Below, piece after piece: positions 46,560-57,500 of a stretch of DNA of 64,000 nt. The position numbers and the translations under genes are program-made. The notes under the pieces are model-generated. The model searched no databases, was not told where the DNA came from, and saw only the letters and a list, made by a program, of their open reading frames with translations. The first letter of the stretch is position 1. Each line of letters begins with the position of its first letter. The DNA is from Lentinus brumalis (taxonomy: Eukaryota > Basidiomycota > Agaricomycetes > Polyporales > Polyporaceae): assembly GCA_001792895.1 (NCBI GenBank), contig MARA01000016.1, positions 496,001 to 560,000 of the forward strand, in the 5' to 3' direction.

Positions 46560-46805
46560 CCTTCTGGCGTGCGATCCCCGCAGACTCGGTGGGCGACTGC
46601 CGACTGGGAGCGTCCGCCCGACGCCCGACGCCCGAGTTCCAACGCCCGAGTTCAAACGTTCAACGTTCAAGGTGCGCCGGACGGTTAATGGGACGGGCAC
46701 GCCGTCCAATCGATGTCCATGTCGCTTTCGAACTTCTGGCGTGTGATCTTCGCAGTGGGCGACTGCCGACTGGGAGCGTCCCCCGACGCCCGAGCTCGAG
46801 GTGCG
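46560..46805 (+). repeat. Diverged tandem duplication
   Basis: A segment containing CTTCTGGCGTG, GGGCGACTGCCGACTGGGAG and CGACGCCCGAG occurs at about 46560-46640 and again at about 46733-46793, with small insertions and deletions. Confidence 0.75.
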
Positions 46806-46954
46806 CCGGAATGGTTCATCGTCGGTTCCAACGCGCTGCACAGTGCGTAGAAGCACAAGCACTTTTAAGCGGGACGCGGACGCTGGCGCTGGCGCAGGCG
46901 CATACACACATACGCATACGCGTATCCACACCGCCAGCGACTGACGTTCACCCT

Positions 46955-47275
46955 GGGGCGCCCGGTACAGTATCACCGGGAAGGTCCCTCGCAGTCGCAG
47001 GTTGCAGGGCGGTAGACCGGCATCGAGGACGGGTGGACGCCAACCGGCGTGCGCCCGGACTTGCGGGTCCGTGTACGGTGTGGGTGGTTACCTTCGACCC
47101 ACATACTGGCGGCCGCGTCCTCACTGGAGCGCCCGGTACTGTATCACCGTAAGGTTCTCTCGCAGGCGGCAGGCGGCAGGGCGGTAGGCCGGTATCGAGG
47201 ACGGATGGACGCCAACGGGCGTGTGCCCGGACTTGCGGGTCCGTGTGGGTGGTTACCTTCGACATACATACAAAC
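46955..47275 (+). repeat. Diverged tandem duplication of about 160 bp
   Basis: The blocks GCGCCCGGTAC, GTATCACCG, GGACGCCAAC, GCCCGGACTTGCGGGTCCG and GGTGGTTACCTTCGAC appear in the same order in 46963-47100 and 47129-47263. Confidence 0.8.
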
Positions 47276-49375
47276 CGTCGCGGCGTCGCCTCCTCATCCC
47301 GCACTACCGCAGTATACCTTCGCAACATATACATATGCCGTCCGTGTCCATGTCCGTGTCACGAACGACCAAGGCGCCATCAATCGGCCGCTGGTATGCT
47401 GCGCCTCACGCCGGCCACAGGTACGCCGGCGACTTGGTCGAACGCCGCACTCGCGCACCTGCAGCGCACTCGGATATCACTGATAGTGGCATGCATACCT
47501 GCGTCGGCCGGACGGACGCTCGGGCTGCCGTTCGTGCTGTGTATCAACGTCCGTGAACAGATCGTGGAACCTCTCAGGCTGCTTACTGGTCGCATTCCGG
47601 ACAATCTCGAGGGCCGAGGTAGTAGGTACGTGTCGGGACTCGGTGTGCCTTCCCATGCCGTACGACACTGACACCTGCTGCTAAATAGCTATGAATAGCC
47701 GCGTCCTGAGCCCGAAGGCTGGGGTGCGCAATACATACTTGTGAGCATGCCAACAAGTGAGAATACGAGATGCAAACATACGTGCACAGTGCACGCTGCG
47801 TCTTGCTATGTACAGTATGATGTATCTCTCCGAATTCCCAATCCAAGATCCAAGATTCATGATCGCCCCCACGGCCTCCGAAAGCTCAGCACGACCACAC
47901 GGTGCCCACGCAGACGTGCGAGCTTCTTCCGTGCACTTCTCCATCCACCAGAATACTCTGAGCTCCGGACGTTGGAGGCTGGAGTAACTTGCCAAACCCG
48001 AGCAGCTCATTGATCTCGCGTACGTACTTTACGACAGTGCACAACTTCGCAGTCCGCAGCTTCCCCGGACCCGCGTGGACCTGTCCCCTGCGGCTCCTCG
48101 CTAAGCCTCCACTCGCACCCCCAAGGCTCCCCAAGGCTGCTTCTAGCTTCCGACGGACCCTTCGACAAGGCACTTACTTCCGAGTCGAACCACCATCCGA
48201 CGTCCGACGTTCCACGGTCCTGACTTGTTGTTGTGGTTCACTTGTTTGATCTACACAGGTTAATACGGCGGCCATACAGTTGCGGTTGGCATTTGCCTTG
48301 TCGAATGGACGCGACCCACTGCGCCTCCCACCCGCGCACTCACTCGACGTTGCTACCGATGGATCGTTACGCGTTACCGCCGGTCTGCGGGCGAGGCGCT
48401 CCCGAGCCTGCGGCATGCCACGCCCGCCCTAGTCGTTTATGTCTGCTTCGGTCCGGCACTCTGGAGACATCCCGCTGCGCGCCCCCGAGGGCGCAGTGCG
48501 GCCATCTCGGACATAGCGGGGGTGGCGGGCGACGCTATGTACTCTACTCTACATAGGACATCGACTAACCCGAGTGGTCCACCTCCTGCCAGAGGCGGAT
48601 ACGAAGGTGTGCCAAGTAAGGAGCGTGTATGTACGGCATCCGGGTCCTAGAGGGAGCTACCGCCCATTGTCCTCGCCATCACGAATGGTGTGCGTGAGAC
48701 TTCTGAATATCTTGACGTTGGTCGACCTATCACTGCGAGCCTCTGTACGTACTACAAGTTGCCCTCGAATATGCGTTCCGAGCCAATCATGGTCATGAAT
48801 TGGTCCCGAGGCATGATCGAGATATAGGACTGCTCAGCTTCAGGCTTCGAGTTCGATGTGAATTCCGGGTTTGATCCTGGAGGCGGCTGCCACGACTCAC
48901 GGGCCAAAGGTATGCCGACCATGAGTCCAAGGTACCAGTGGCATCATGCATGATAGAGAGGCAGATACTTACCTGCAGAGTGGAACCGCACGCGTTCCCG
49001 CAGCCCTACATACTCACGGAGACTCACGGAGAGTGGGAAGGGTGATAGACGAGGATCAGCGCGTCCACGAGGCAACCTGAGACGCGCCCTCGTCAATCCT
49101 GGCACACCGCACGCCCGTTCCGCGCCTGTCCTTTTCGCTCAGCGCAGCGGGTCGTATGACGCAGCGGATGCATAGCAAACACATGCACCAGACTGCAGCA
49201 CGTCCATCGGAACCTTCGGGGGCCTGGGCTCCCGCGAAGTGCACCCTGATCTGCACGCTTCGTGGCGTCCGGCAAGCGAGCGGAGGGTCGGAGAAACAAC
49301 GTTTACGATACACTGTGAGCTGGGGAGTGCTCAGGCTGCTCCGATCAAGTGACGGCGAGCTGAGAGGTCGTGTTC

Positions 49376-49393
49376 GGGGGGGGGGGGGGGGGG
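49376..49393 (+). repeat. Run of 18 G
   Basis: Uninterrupted guanine run in the sequence as given; its true length may differ because such runs are hard to sequence. Confidence 0.85.
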
Positions 49394-50710
49394 CGACCTG
49401 CAGGGTGCGACGATCCCTGCGAAGAGGCTCGCTTCCTCGACTAGCGCCTGGCGTTCAGTATCTCGACTGCCCCGAGGCTGCCGAACGCACGCCACGATCC
49501 ATAAGATTGCGCAAGGCCTTCGAGTCCGGATTGGAGAGTCGAGCGCCGCGTTCGTCGCCGGGGAACGTCGATATCCACCTGTCGAGCCTCAGTTAGGGAT
49601 AGGATTACGGCAGGATGCTCACACCGGACCTGGCAAGTGAGACCTTGGGATCAATGCCTCAGGCCTCAGCGCTCAGCACGCACCGTTCCGTGCACCCTCC
49701 GTGCCCGCACCAAGACCCCTTGCTTCCACGCACGCCCGACCCTGGAAAAACATCGCGCACGACGAATGGCAGGACGCGATAACTCCCCGCAGCGCGTGTC
49801 CAATCAGGAGCATCCGTGACCAACCCTTCGAACAAGTTGGAGCCCAGCGCGATTATCTGAGCGTGGAAATGACCCATGATGCGAGGCGGACTTCGCCGAG
49901 GCACCGAGCGAGGGGAGTAAGAACCTCTCTGCACAGACCCGACGCAGAAAGGGAGGGCCGAAAGCGAAGGAGAGAGCACGTCAGGCGGCGTGCGCGGTTG
50001 CAGCTGGGAAAGCGCAGACTCGACGCCCAAAGTCAATGAAGAAGCTGCCCGGCTGGGGTGCGCTGCGCAGGATTGGGGAAGCGGGCAAGCAAGTAGGCCC
50101 GTTTCCGTTCGGGGACGACGCAGATCTCTCGCAAGGGGCAGGAACCCGATCGCGAGCTTGCTGGCCGCAGAGTTAGAGTCTATCACCGCCGCGTTCCCGC
50201 GGTGTGCTTCCGACATCCTCTGGCAGTGGATGGATGTTATCCGGGCGGGTGCGGGTCGGCGAGCAAGCGAGGCGTATGCGAGCTCGGACTTGCGTGAAAA
50301 GACGACGCGTCGGGCCTGTGCACGATCTGCAGCTACCAGCTCGTAGTCCGATGCGGCTCCGAGGCCCGAGCGAGCAAGTATGCTTGATGGATTGGCGTGC
50401 AGGCAGGCACGGACGAAGGCTCGGGAACTCCGGTTCGCACGTTCAATTATGGTACCGAAGTTGCCTGCGGTTTGTCGCGGTCGACGGAGCATTAGTCCCG
50501 GATAGAGAACAAAGCGAGTGTCACCTGCGTGTGCGTCGAATAACGCAGCGACGAGAGTACCGACTGAGAAAGCTGAAGAAGGAATCCTCAACCCGGGCGC
50601 CGCTGCCAGAAGAAGTGCACTTACGTACTCGGAAGGGCGGAGGGTGAGTACACACGAGGCAGGACTAGCCGCCGCTGCGTCACGATGGTACGCATGAGAT
50701 CAACTCTGCG

Positions 50711-53179
50711 TCACCCTCGATTGGTGGATTGACTACGTGGGAGTGCGAGCTTGAGAGTCTGGCCCTTAGGCTTTAGACTGGGTGGGCACGGAGCGCCGTG
50801 CGTGTCGTCGTAAACCAGTGGAGGAAGAGAAGGAAACGCCGTTCGAGTCGCTGAAAGTGTATCGCGAGGCAACAGTTTCTTGTTGCACACGCTTAGTACC
50901 GTGACGACAAGGTGTCGGATTGAACGCCTACCGTAATAACCACATCTAGCACCGACTCGTTGCCACACCTGCCCAAGGATAGCTCAGCTACCAAAGCAAC
51001 GGCCGTCATAAGCGGACATGTCAACCCAATCGTGCGAAGTCTGGAGACTCTGGACTTCAGACCAGGATAAGACGGAGCGCCGTGCGAGTCGTCTTCCAGG
51101 GTCTCCACTGGCGGAGACAGCCGTCGCACCTGCTCAACAAATTTCGAAGCGATGACCGTAACCAACCGCAGCTGCCATGACGTCCACGAGTATAGAGAGC
51201 AACAATATGTGAAGGCAACACAGGGGTCACGACGAGCTAACAGTTCAGGCGTCCCCAATGCCGAGTCCGCACAGCCCGTCAAGTCGTTCTTCGGACCGTT
51301 CCTCCACCTCTTGAATCTCATGCAGCACCCCAGTGTGCCTCGGAACTCTCAGCTTGATGGTTGACGACCCGAATGAACGCAAGTCATCTTCCAAGTCGCT
51401 GACATCCTGGAAATGATCACTTTCGTGAGGCTGCACCCACACGCCGTCGATCGGGTGTGTGATTAGCCAAGACGACAGTCTGCCATCGAGAGCCGCATCT
51501 GGAGAAATGCGCAACTGCGGCTCATACCGCAGGAGCAGCCCAATGAAATTGAGGCCTAAGGATAAAAAGTCAACGTTGAACCATCCCGATCGGCAGAGTA
51601 CCGGACATGACTCACATTCCTTGCTGACATCGTTACTAGAGCTCAGAAGATCATGGTCGAGCTCCAAGAGATAGCTGTTCTCGAAGGCGACGGCATCCAT
51701 GTTGATGAAGGGATACCTATTCCAGAGCCTAGAAAGAATGATCAATACCGTCGCCGCTTGCACTGTAGAGCTGCGTTCCACAAACGCTCTGTTGTTCGAT
51801 CATGTAGAATTGCGAGCGAATTTGTTGGCAATATTGTGCCTACCTTGGGTAACGAAGCGGCTGGTTCGAAGATTCGTGCCAGACCGAAATCGGTCAGCTT
51901 GGCGATCGGAGGTGAGTGTCCCTGAGAAGTATGTTCGCGGGCTTGAGGTCCCGATGAATGATGCATGCATCATGAAGGTACTACCGAGTGGGAGTGTGAG
52001 TGACACCTCGACTACGCTGCACCCAACACAGGACTGATAGTTCACCTTGAGTGCCTCGCAGATCTGCCGAGTGAGGTGCTTTGCGTTCGACTCGGCTACG
52101 AAACGATTCAGGTTGACGGAAGCGCCTCATGCTTCGCTACGACTCACCAAGGACACCGTATGTCCTTAGATACCCTTCAAGATCGCCGCCAGGCATCAGC
52201 TCTAGGACGCAACTGTCCCGACGGTCGAGTCAACATTCACACATATGGCTTGGATGACTTCAACGTACCCGACACCTCGTCCTTGTCGAAGAGGACTTCT
52301 TTAAAGGACACGATATGTGGATGATGGAGACGCTTGAGTATCATGATCTCGTTCTGCAGCCGCACAAGCTGGTCTTTCCTCGTCTCTCCATTGTCGACCT
52401 CTCCCGAACTGACGTGATCCTTCAGGACCATCTTGACAGCGTACAGCACGTTCTCCTGGCGATGGCGCGCCCTCTTCACTACACCGTAGCCACCGTGGCC
52501 GAGGATGTCTTCGAAGTGGTACACCTCCTCGTATGGGGGGCGGGAGGGCGGAGCGGGGGCCACCGCCGGAAAGAGCCAGAGTATGAAACCTTGTGAAAGG
52601 GATTCACATCGATATTCAGCTTCGCGGTAGGCACAGAGGAGGAACGACCTACGATCGTCTAACTCCGCCGGGACAGCCTGGCTCCGCTGGCAGTCGTGGC
52701 ATGCGATCAGCGTGCCGCCAGACACGGTCCGGCTTTTAACGCGCCCAATGGCTTCACCTTGGACCTTCCGGATGGACGTAAAACATGAGCAGTCACGGTC
52801 AGACGTAGCCCAAGAACGCAAACATACGTAGGTGCCGTTCGTCGAGCCCAAGTCCGTGACGACGGCGGCGCACTGAGCGGTGCCATATCCTGTTATCTCG
52901 ATGGAGAACTGAGACGCGCCTGTGACAGCCGTTTGTGTTAGTGCCCTCGATGTGGTCTGCGGGGGTGCGAGTCGTACTCATGAGCGCGATGCCCGGGAAC
53001 GCGCAGTCGACCTTCTTTGGATCCCGGCCGATCGTGTAGACGGTGTTTGGCCATTTGAATTGAACCTTGGCGGCTGGGTTGAGAAGTAGTTCCAGGCAAC
53101 CCCATACCTCGTCCTGTGGGCCGTGATCTGTCGGGGCATGCTGGGTGTGCGCAAACTGGGTGACTGTGACGGCGGGCAT
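50711..53179 (-). pseudogene. FHA-domain Ser/Thr kinase (Rad53/Dun1/CHK2-like), damaged
   Basis: The first exon (53179-about 52979) and the next give an FHA domain (VYTIGRD near its start, TDLGSTNGTY near its end). The kinase domain follows: glycine loop GHGGYGVV, YAVKMV with the ATP-binding Lys, LQNEIMILKRLHHPHIV, ELMPGGDLEGYL, catalytic loop HRDLKPANIL (about 51960-51935) and TDFGLARI. FHA-kinase proteins of this type act in DNA-damage or meiotic checkpoints. Two defects argue against function. The frame changes by one base between PANILL and the TDFGLAR segment, at about 51930. After VCGT the APE motif and the WSLGV helix are absent; the sequence jumps to a LELDHDLL segment. Further pieces resembling a substrate-binding C-lobe (LLRYEPQLRISPDAAL) and a tail continue to 50711. 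Sequencing error could explain the frameshift but not the missing motif. Confidence 0.6.
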
Positions 53180-53327
53180 AATGACAGTCTAAGGACGGTT
53201 GTGATGTGGCTGCAACCCCATACCTCGTCCTGTGGGCCGTGATCTGTCGGGGCATGCTGGGTGTGCGCAAACTGGGTGACTGTGACGGCGGGCATAATGA
53301 CAGTCTAAGGACGGTTGTGATGTGGCT
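53096..53327 (-). repeat. Perfect-looking 116-bp tandem duplication across the kinase start codon
   Basis: 53096-53211 and 53212-53327 are two copies of the same unit. Each contains the presumptive start codon and the first codons of the FHA-kinase gene, so a second ATG stands at 53295; from it the frame leaves the FHA reading after the first unit. Confidence 0.92.
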
Positions 53328-54106
53328 GCAGAAGCATATCAACGACAAGTTAGATAGCCCTGATTCCGAGATCGGCGCTTACTAGTGAATGTGATGAGAA
53401 TAATGAGTGGTAGCGCAGTCGTGCTATTAGGGACCCGGTCTGCAATCAGAGGTCAGTAGTCGGGCCCGTAAAGACCAAAGTCGGACCGAGTGTGTAGAGG
53501 GATTGCGAGGTTGAGTGAAGGGTGCGGTCGCGCCCAACGTCTTATAGGTCGACTCTTGAGGCATGGGCGCACGCACACCGCCCGCGAACTGGTCGGTACT
53601 TGGATTGTCCGCGGTGAGTTCGCACACGGTACACACAATACATTGCCTGCGTACCTGACTTTCACTTCATTGCAGTGATGTTGCCAACGTGGCGGAGATA
53701 GATGAGAAAAATAGGAGGAAGGCGGGGCTACGGATGAGCGGCAGCACAGACTTGCAGGAGGGCGAGACCACATAGGCGGTCCTGTGGAGCTTACACGTTA
53801 GTCGGATGTTCGTTACGGCCGAAGACATGCACAGACCTTCTGCGGTCTGATGCTGGGACTTGGCAACGCAGCGCACAGATGACGAGACTCACATGTTGAG
53901 CGGTGGCTTGAGTTGCGGCTACCTCGCACATAGTTGTCTTCAAACGCAGTACAGAGGCGCACGATATCTGATTCCATACAATCACCACAAGCCCTACACC
54001 GCTACACACATGCGACGCCCGCGATTGCCTGAAGCTGATGCCGTCGAAGTGTTGTTAGCTGACCTATCATGGAGGACTACAGATGAAGCTCGTCAACAGC
54101 CCGATA
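53328..54106. other. Intergenic, no gene supported
   Basis: Upstream region of the kinase-like gene and 3' flank of the small unknown gene. No element recognised. Confidence 0.5.
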
Positions 54107-54575
54107 CTAGCATCTATACCATCGCCAGGAGATCACTACGCACCTACTTCCCACCAGTCTCGACTTCCTCGTCGGTGAACGGCGACAGGGTGCCGTCGTC
54201 CTCTGCAGCAACAGCGCGAGCCGTGCGCGTGGTCTGATGCTCGCGCTGCCGTCCCGATAAACATGAACCCGGGTCTGTCTGTTTGCGTCAAAGAACCGGG
54301 CTGTGACGTGCTCCTTGCTGTCGTTGTTGCCGGTGTGCCACCATTTCACGCCGCCGGCGCTGTCAGAGCAGAGTTTGCGAAGATGATAGGTGTGAGCGTG
54401 TCAGCAAAAGCACGGCGAGGATATGGTGAGAAAAGACGTACGAGTAGACGACTGCATAGCGCGCCGCTTGGAGTGCTTGGACGTTGGTGTGAGCGGTAGT
54501 AACAGCTGTAGTAATCGCTGGCTGCTGGTCTTTGAGAAGTTCGGCCGGCTCGAACTCCACTCGCCAAGAACCCAT
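54107..54575 (-). CDS. Small unknown fungal protein (about 128 residues)
   Basis: Two exons, 54575-54442 and 54359-54107, join in phase over an 82-nt intron. The product reads MGSWRVEFEPAELL at the start, then a helix ending ARYAVVYS, and after the intron AGGVKWWHTGNNDSKEHVTA and RVHVYRDGS. The match of sense across the splice (VVYS|AGGVKWW) is good evidence for a real gene. There is no signal peptide or cysteine pattern, and I do not recognise the family. The last 45 residues are Arg-rich and less convincing, so the true end may lie earlier through another splice. Confidence 0.55.
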
Positions 54576-57500
54576 GATAAGAGAGAGATCAAGAGGAGTT
54601 ATGAGGATGTGGGTTGTAGATCCAGGGGATGCTAAGTGAGGAGCCGCTAGAGCTGATATTTAAGCACTCGTCGTGTACGGAGCTGCCGTTCGCCCTAGCA
54701 TTCATCGTCGCAAGGTTGAGTCTTCAAAGAGCCTGTCAACGAAGCTTCAATGGACCATTGTGCTCTTCACTACTTCCCTGCAGTTGTGACGCCGTCTCCG
54801 TCGAGTATCGATGGAATTGCACCGTGCGGCTTATAGGGCGGATATGCCCAGCGCGCGCCTGCATGGAGCGGTGAGTCCATCCACGCGTCGGAACCTCGCA
54901 TACCGACCATGGTCATGCTTGCCAGCGACGTGCGTGCTTGATTCATCCCGAGGCCTCGTGGTGGGTCCTGTTGGGTACGCTGCAATCTCATCGTGAACGT
55001 ACTTCTCGGAGGCCACCACTTGGAGCGTGTGGAGTTGCCAGACTGCGATGTTGGAGGCCGCGTCGTCCATGAACCACTAGGTGTACCAAACGGCGATCCC
55101 CTCCCGAGCTGCAGCGAGCGAAGCACCTGGCTCGCACCGAACGCTGAGGGTTTAAGCGCTTCAGTAACAATGGGGCACTGTGCAGAAGCTTTCGCCGGAC
55201 TTGTAGCACTCGCATGGAGGCGTTGCCAAGTCAAGCAGGATGTCAATCCTACTCGAGGGTCCTGCCGAACTTTGTAGTCCGTAAGCCGCAGTGTGATTCC
55301 CTTCCCTGGATCCTTGTGCAGGTCCCGGGAGAGTTACGAGGCCCTTGCGTTCAAGACGATGGCCGCTCCTCTCCTCCCGAGTACATGCCGCAACGCGAAC
55401 GCAATGCAAAGCGAGCCATGCACGGTTGATCAAGAACAACGGGTTGTATCAGCAATGGCACGGCAGACACAGACGCCAGCCACAGTGAGACGGACGATTT
55501 CGACGACGGAGACATCGGGCGAATCAATGCCAGCCCGCCGGGGCCGAATGACGAGAACGCAGAGCCCGAGGAAGAGGAAGCTTCTGCCATGCCGGTATGG
55601 TGAATGGGCATTGAGCAGCGGACGTCGGCAGGCGCATACGTGATCTGTCTGCTGAGTCTTCTGTCTGCTTCGGAGCACGTGCGCATGACCGAGAGCCGGG
55701 GCGGTCCTGCTGAGTCTAGAGTCTCATCCGAGAGGTTGTACGGTTGTGAACCGCACACAAGGCCTGAGATGTGCGTGCACGAGAACTCGACTCTGTGTGA
55801 TACGATCAGCACCTGGCGGGTCAACTACAGAAAACGGCTATTGACGCACCATTAGCCCGGTGGGCGTACGGGCTCTCAAATGCCCTCGGACACACAGAAC
55901 GGAGAGAAAGACGCCTCGTCCGCAGCAGGAACGCACGCATGCGCGGGTCCCGGAGCGTTGCAGGGAACAAGAAGACGGCCAATGTCGTACACCGCTCACA
56001 GGCGTTCTTCTTTCGAGCCCATTCGTGTCCGCGCCTTCTGCATTCTCGCTGGCGGCGGGCGCGAGAAGCGAGAAGCGAGATCCAGAGGCCAGAAGTCCTG
56101 CCGCCGAGCTCTTCCATGTATGGCACGGGGAACCTTATCATGCTTCCTGACTTGTCGGAGACCCTGGCAGCGGCGCCTGTGAGAGCACGGGGCCGCGAGG
56201 AGTGAGATAGAGCGGGCGGGGCGCGTCGGTGGCGGGACTTCTGGGGATGGATAGAAGTTGGTGGCTGAATGATCCGATATCGAGGAGGGGTTGGACCGGT
56301 GCGTGAGCTGTGCGATCTGCTTGACGGTGGTGGTCGGACATAAGCTTGCGCGCAGCTTGCCCTGAAGCCTGAGTTGGGAGCCGTCAGCTGCGCACCCGAA
56401 TAGTCCTTTACATATTTTCTGTCACTCACCAATGCATCACGTCCAGGGTCTGTGCCTGATGAGCGGGCGGTGGAAGCTGGTACTTGGCGCGGACGCGGAC
56501 GCGGGCGAGGTGTAAGTTGCCGGACCACGACTCTCCTGGGGCCCTTACTGGTGTAGTAAATAGGATGCAGTTGATCGACCCTGCGTTCAAACTGTTCTAC
56601 CGTGCAGGGTCGGAAGGATCAGCCTCGCCCTGATCGGTCACAACGAGAGCAGAACGAACCTGCGGTCGTACAGAGGAGGTAGCCCGACGATCATGAGCCC
56701 AGGAATGCTACGTAGTACGACAGCCCCGCCAGCGTCGCAGCGCACGTGGTGGACGCTGGAGTGCGGAAGCAAGTAGGCTATATGTCAAACGACATACTCC
56801 TTTGGTCATTTTGGAAGGTATATCAGTCCGCCGCGTTGAAGCGTATCCGTCCTTCGGGCGGTAAGGGATCTTGCCCGGAGGCAAAACGGGTTAATGTCAC
56901 AGGAGATAGCAATCTGGTCAACGGAGATGAAGCATCGGTCATCACCTTTTGCGAAACCCCCTTCCACTCATTCGTTCGCGCTGATTTTTGGTTTTTATAC
57001 TGGCATAACCTCTAAGTCCCGGAGGCAAAACGGGTTAATGTCACAGGAGATAGCAATCTGGTCAACGGAGATGAAGCATCGGTCATCACCTTTTGCGAAA
57101 CCCCTTCCTCTCCACTCATTCGTTCGCGCTGATTTTTGGTTTTTATACTGGCATAACCTCTATAGTCACAGGAAAATTACTCTCGTGTATGTCCTCCTCT
57201 TCTTTCTCCTTGAAATGACGAAGAGATATCCCCCCACTCTCTGGCGCTTGCCTGCTCGCGCTTCCGTCTCCCCGGCGCTTTCTTTCCCGCTCTTGCCCTT
57301 TATGGCAACCATCCCGCTTCCCGACAGCGACCACTGTCTGCCTTGTCATTTGCGTTATTCATACCGGACTACCTCGGCGACAATTTTCTCATAACCACTA
57401 GAGGAGTAGCTACGCATTGGTAAAAAAATTGTGGAGAACGGAGGGGTAGAAGTATGGTTTCTTGAAAAGTGAGTGACCAAAATCTCATTTTTAGCGGACA

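Larger units (their letters stand above)
44624..50710. other. Gene-poor region, no gene supported
   Basis: Six kilobases with many overlapping short frames on both strands, none with a recognisable domain, splice structure or sensible composition. Tandem duplications near 46560-46800 and 46960-47270 and a poly-G run at 49376 are described separately. The first few hundred bases are the promoter of the HSF-type gene. Confidence 0.55.

Noticed and set aside
49659..50591. 310-codon open frame on the minus strand
   Set aside because: GC-rich region with similar long frames in other readings; no domain, no sensible hydrophobic pattern and no splice context.
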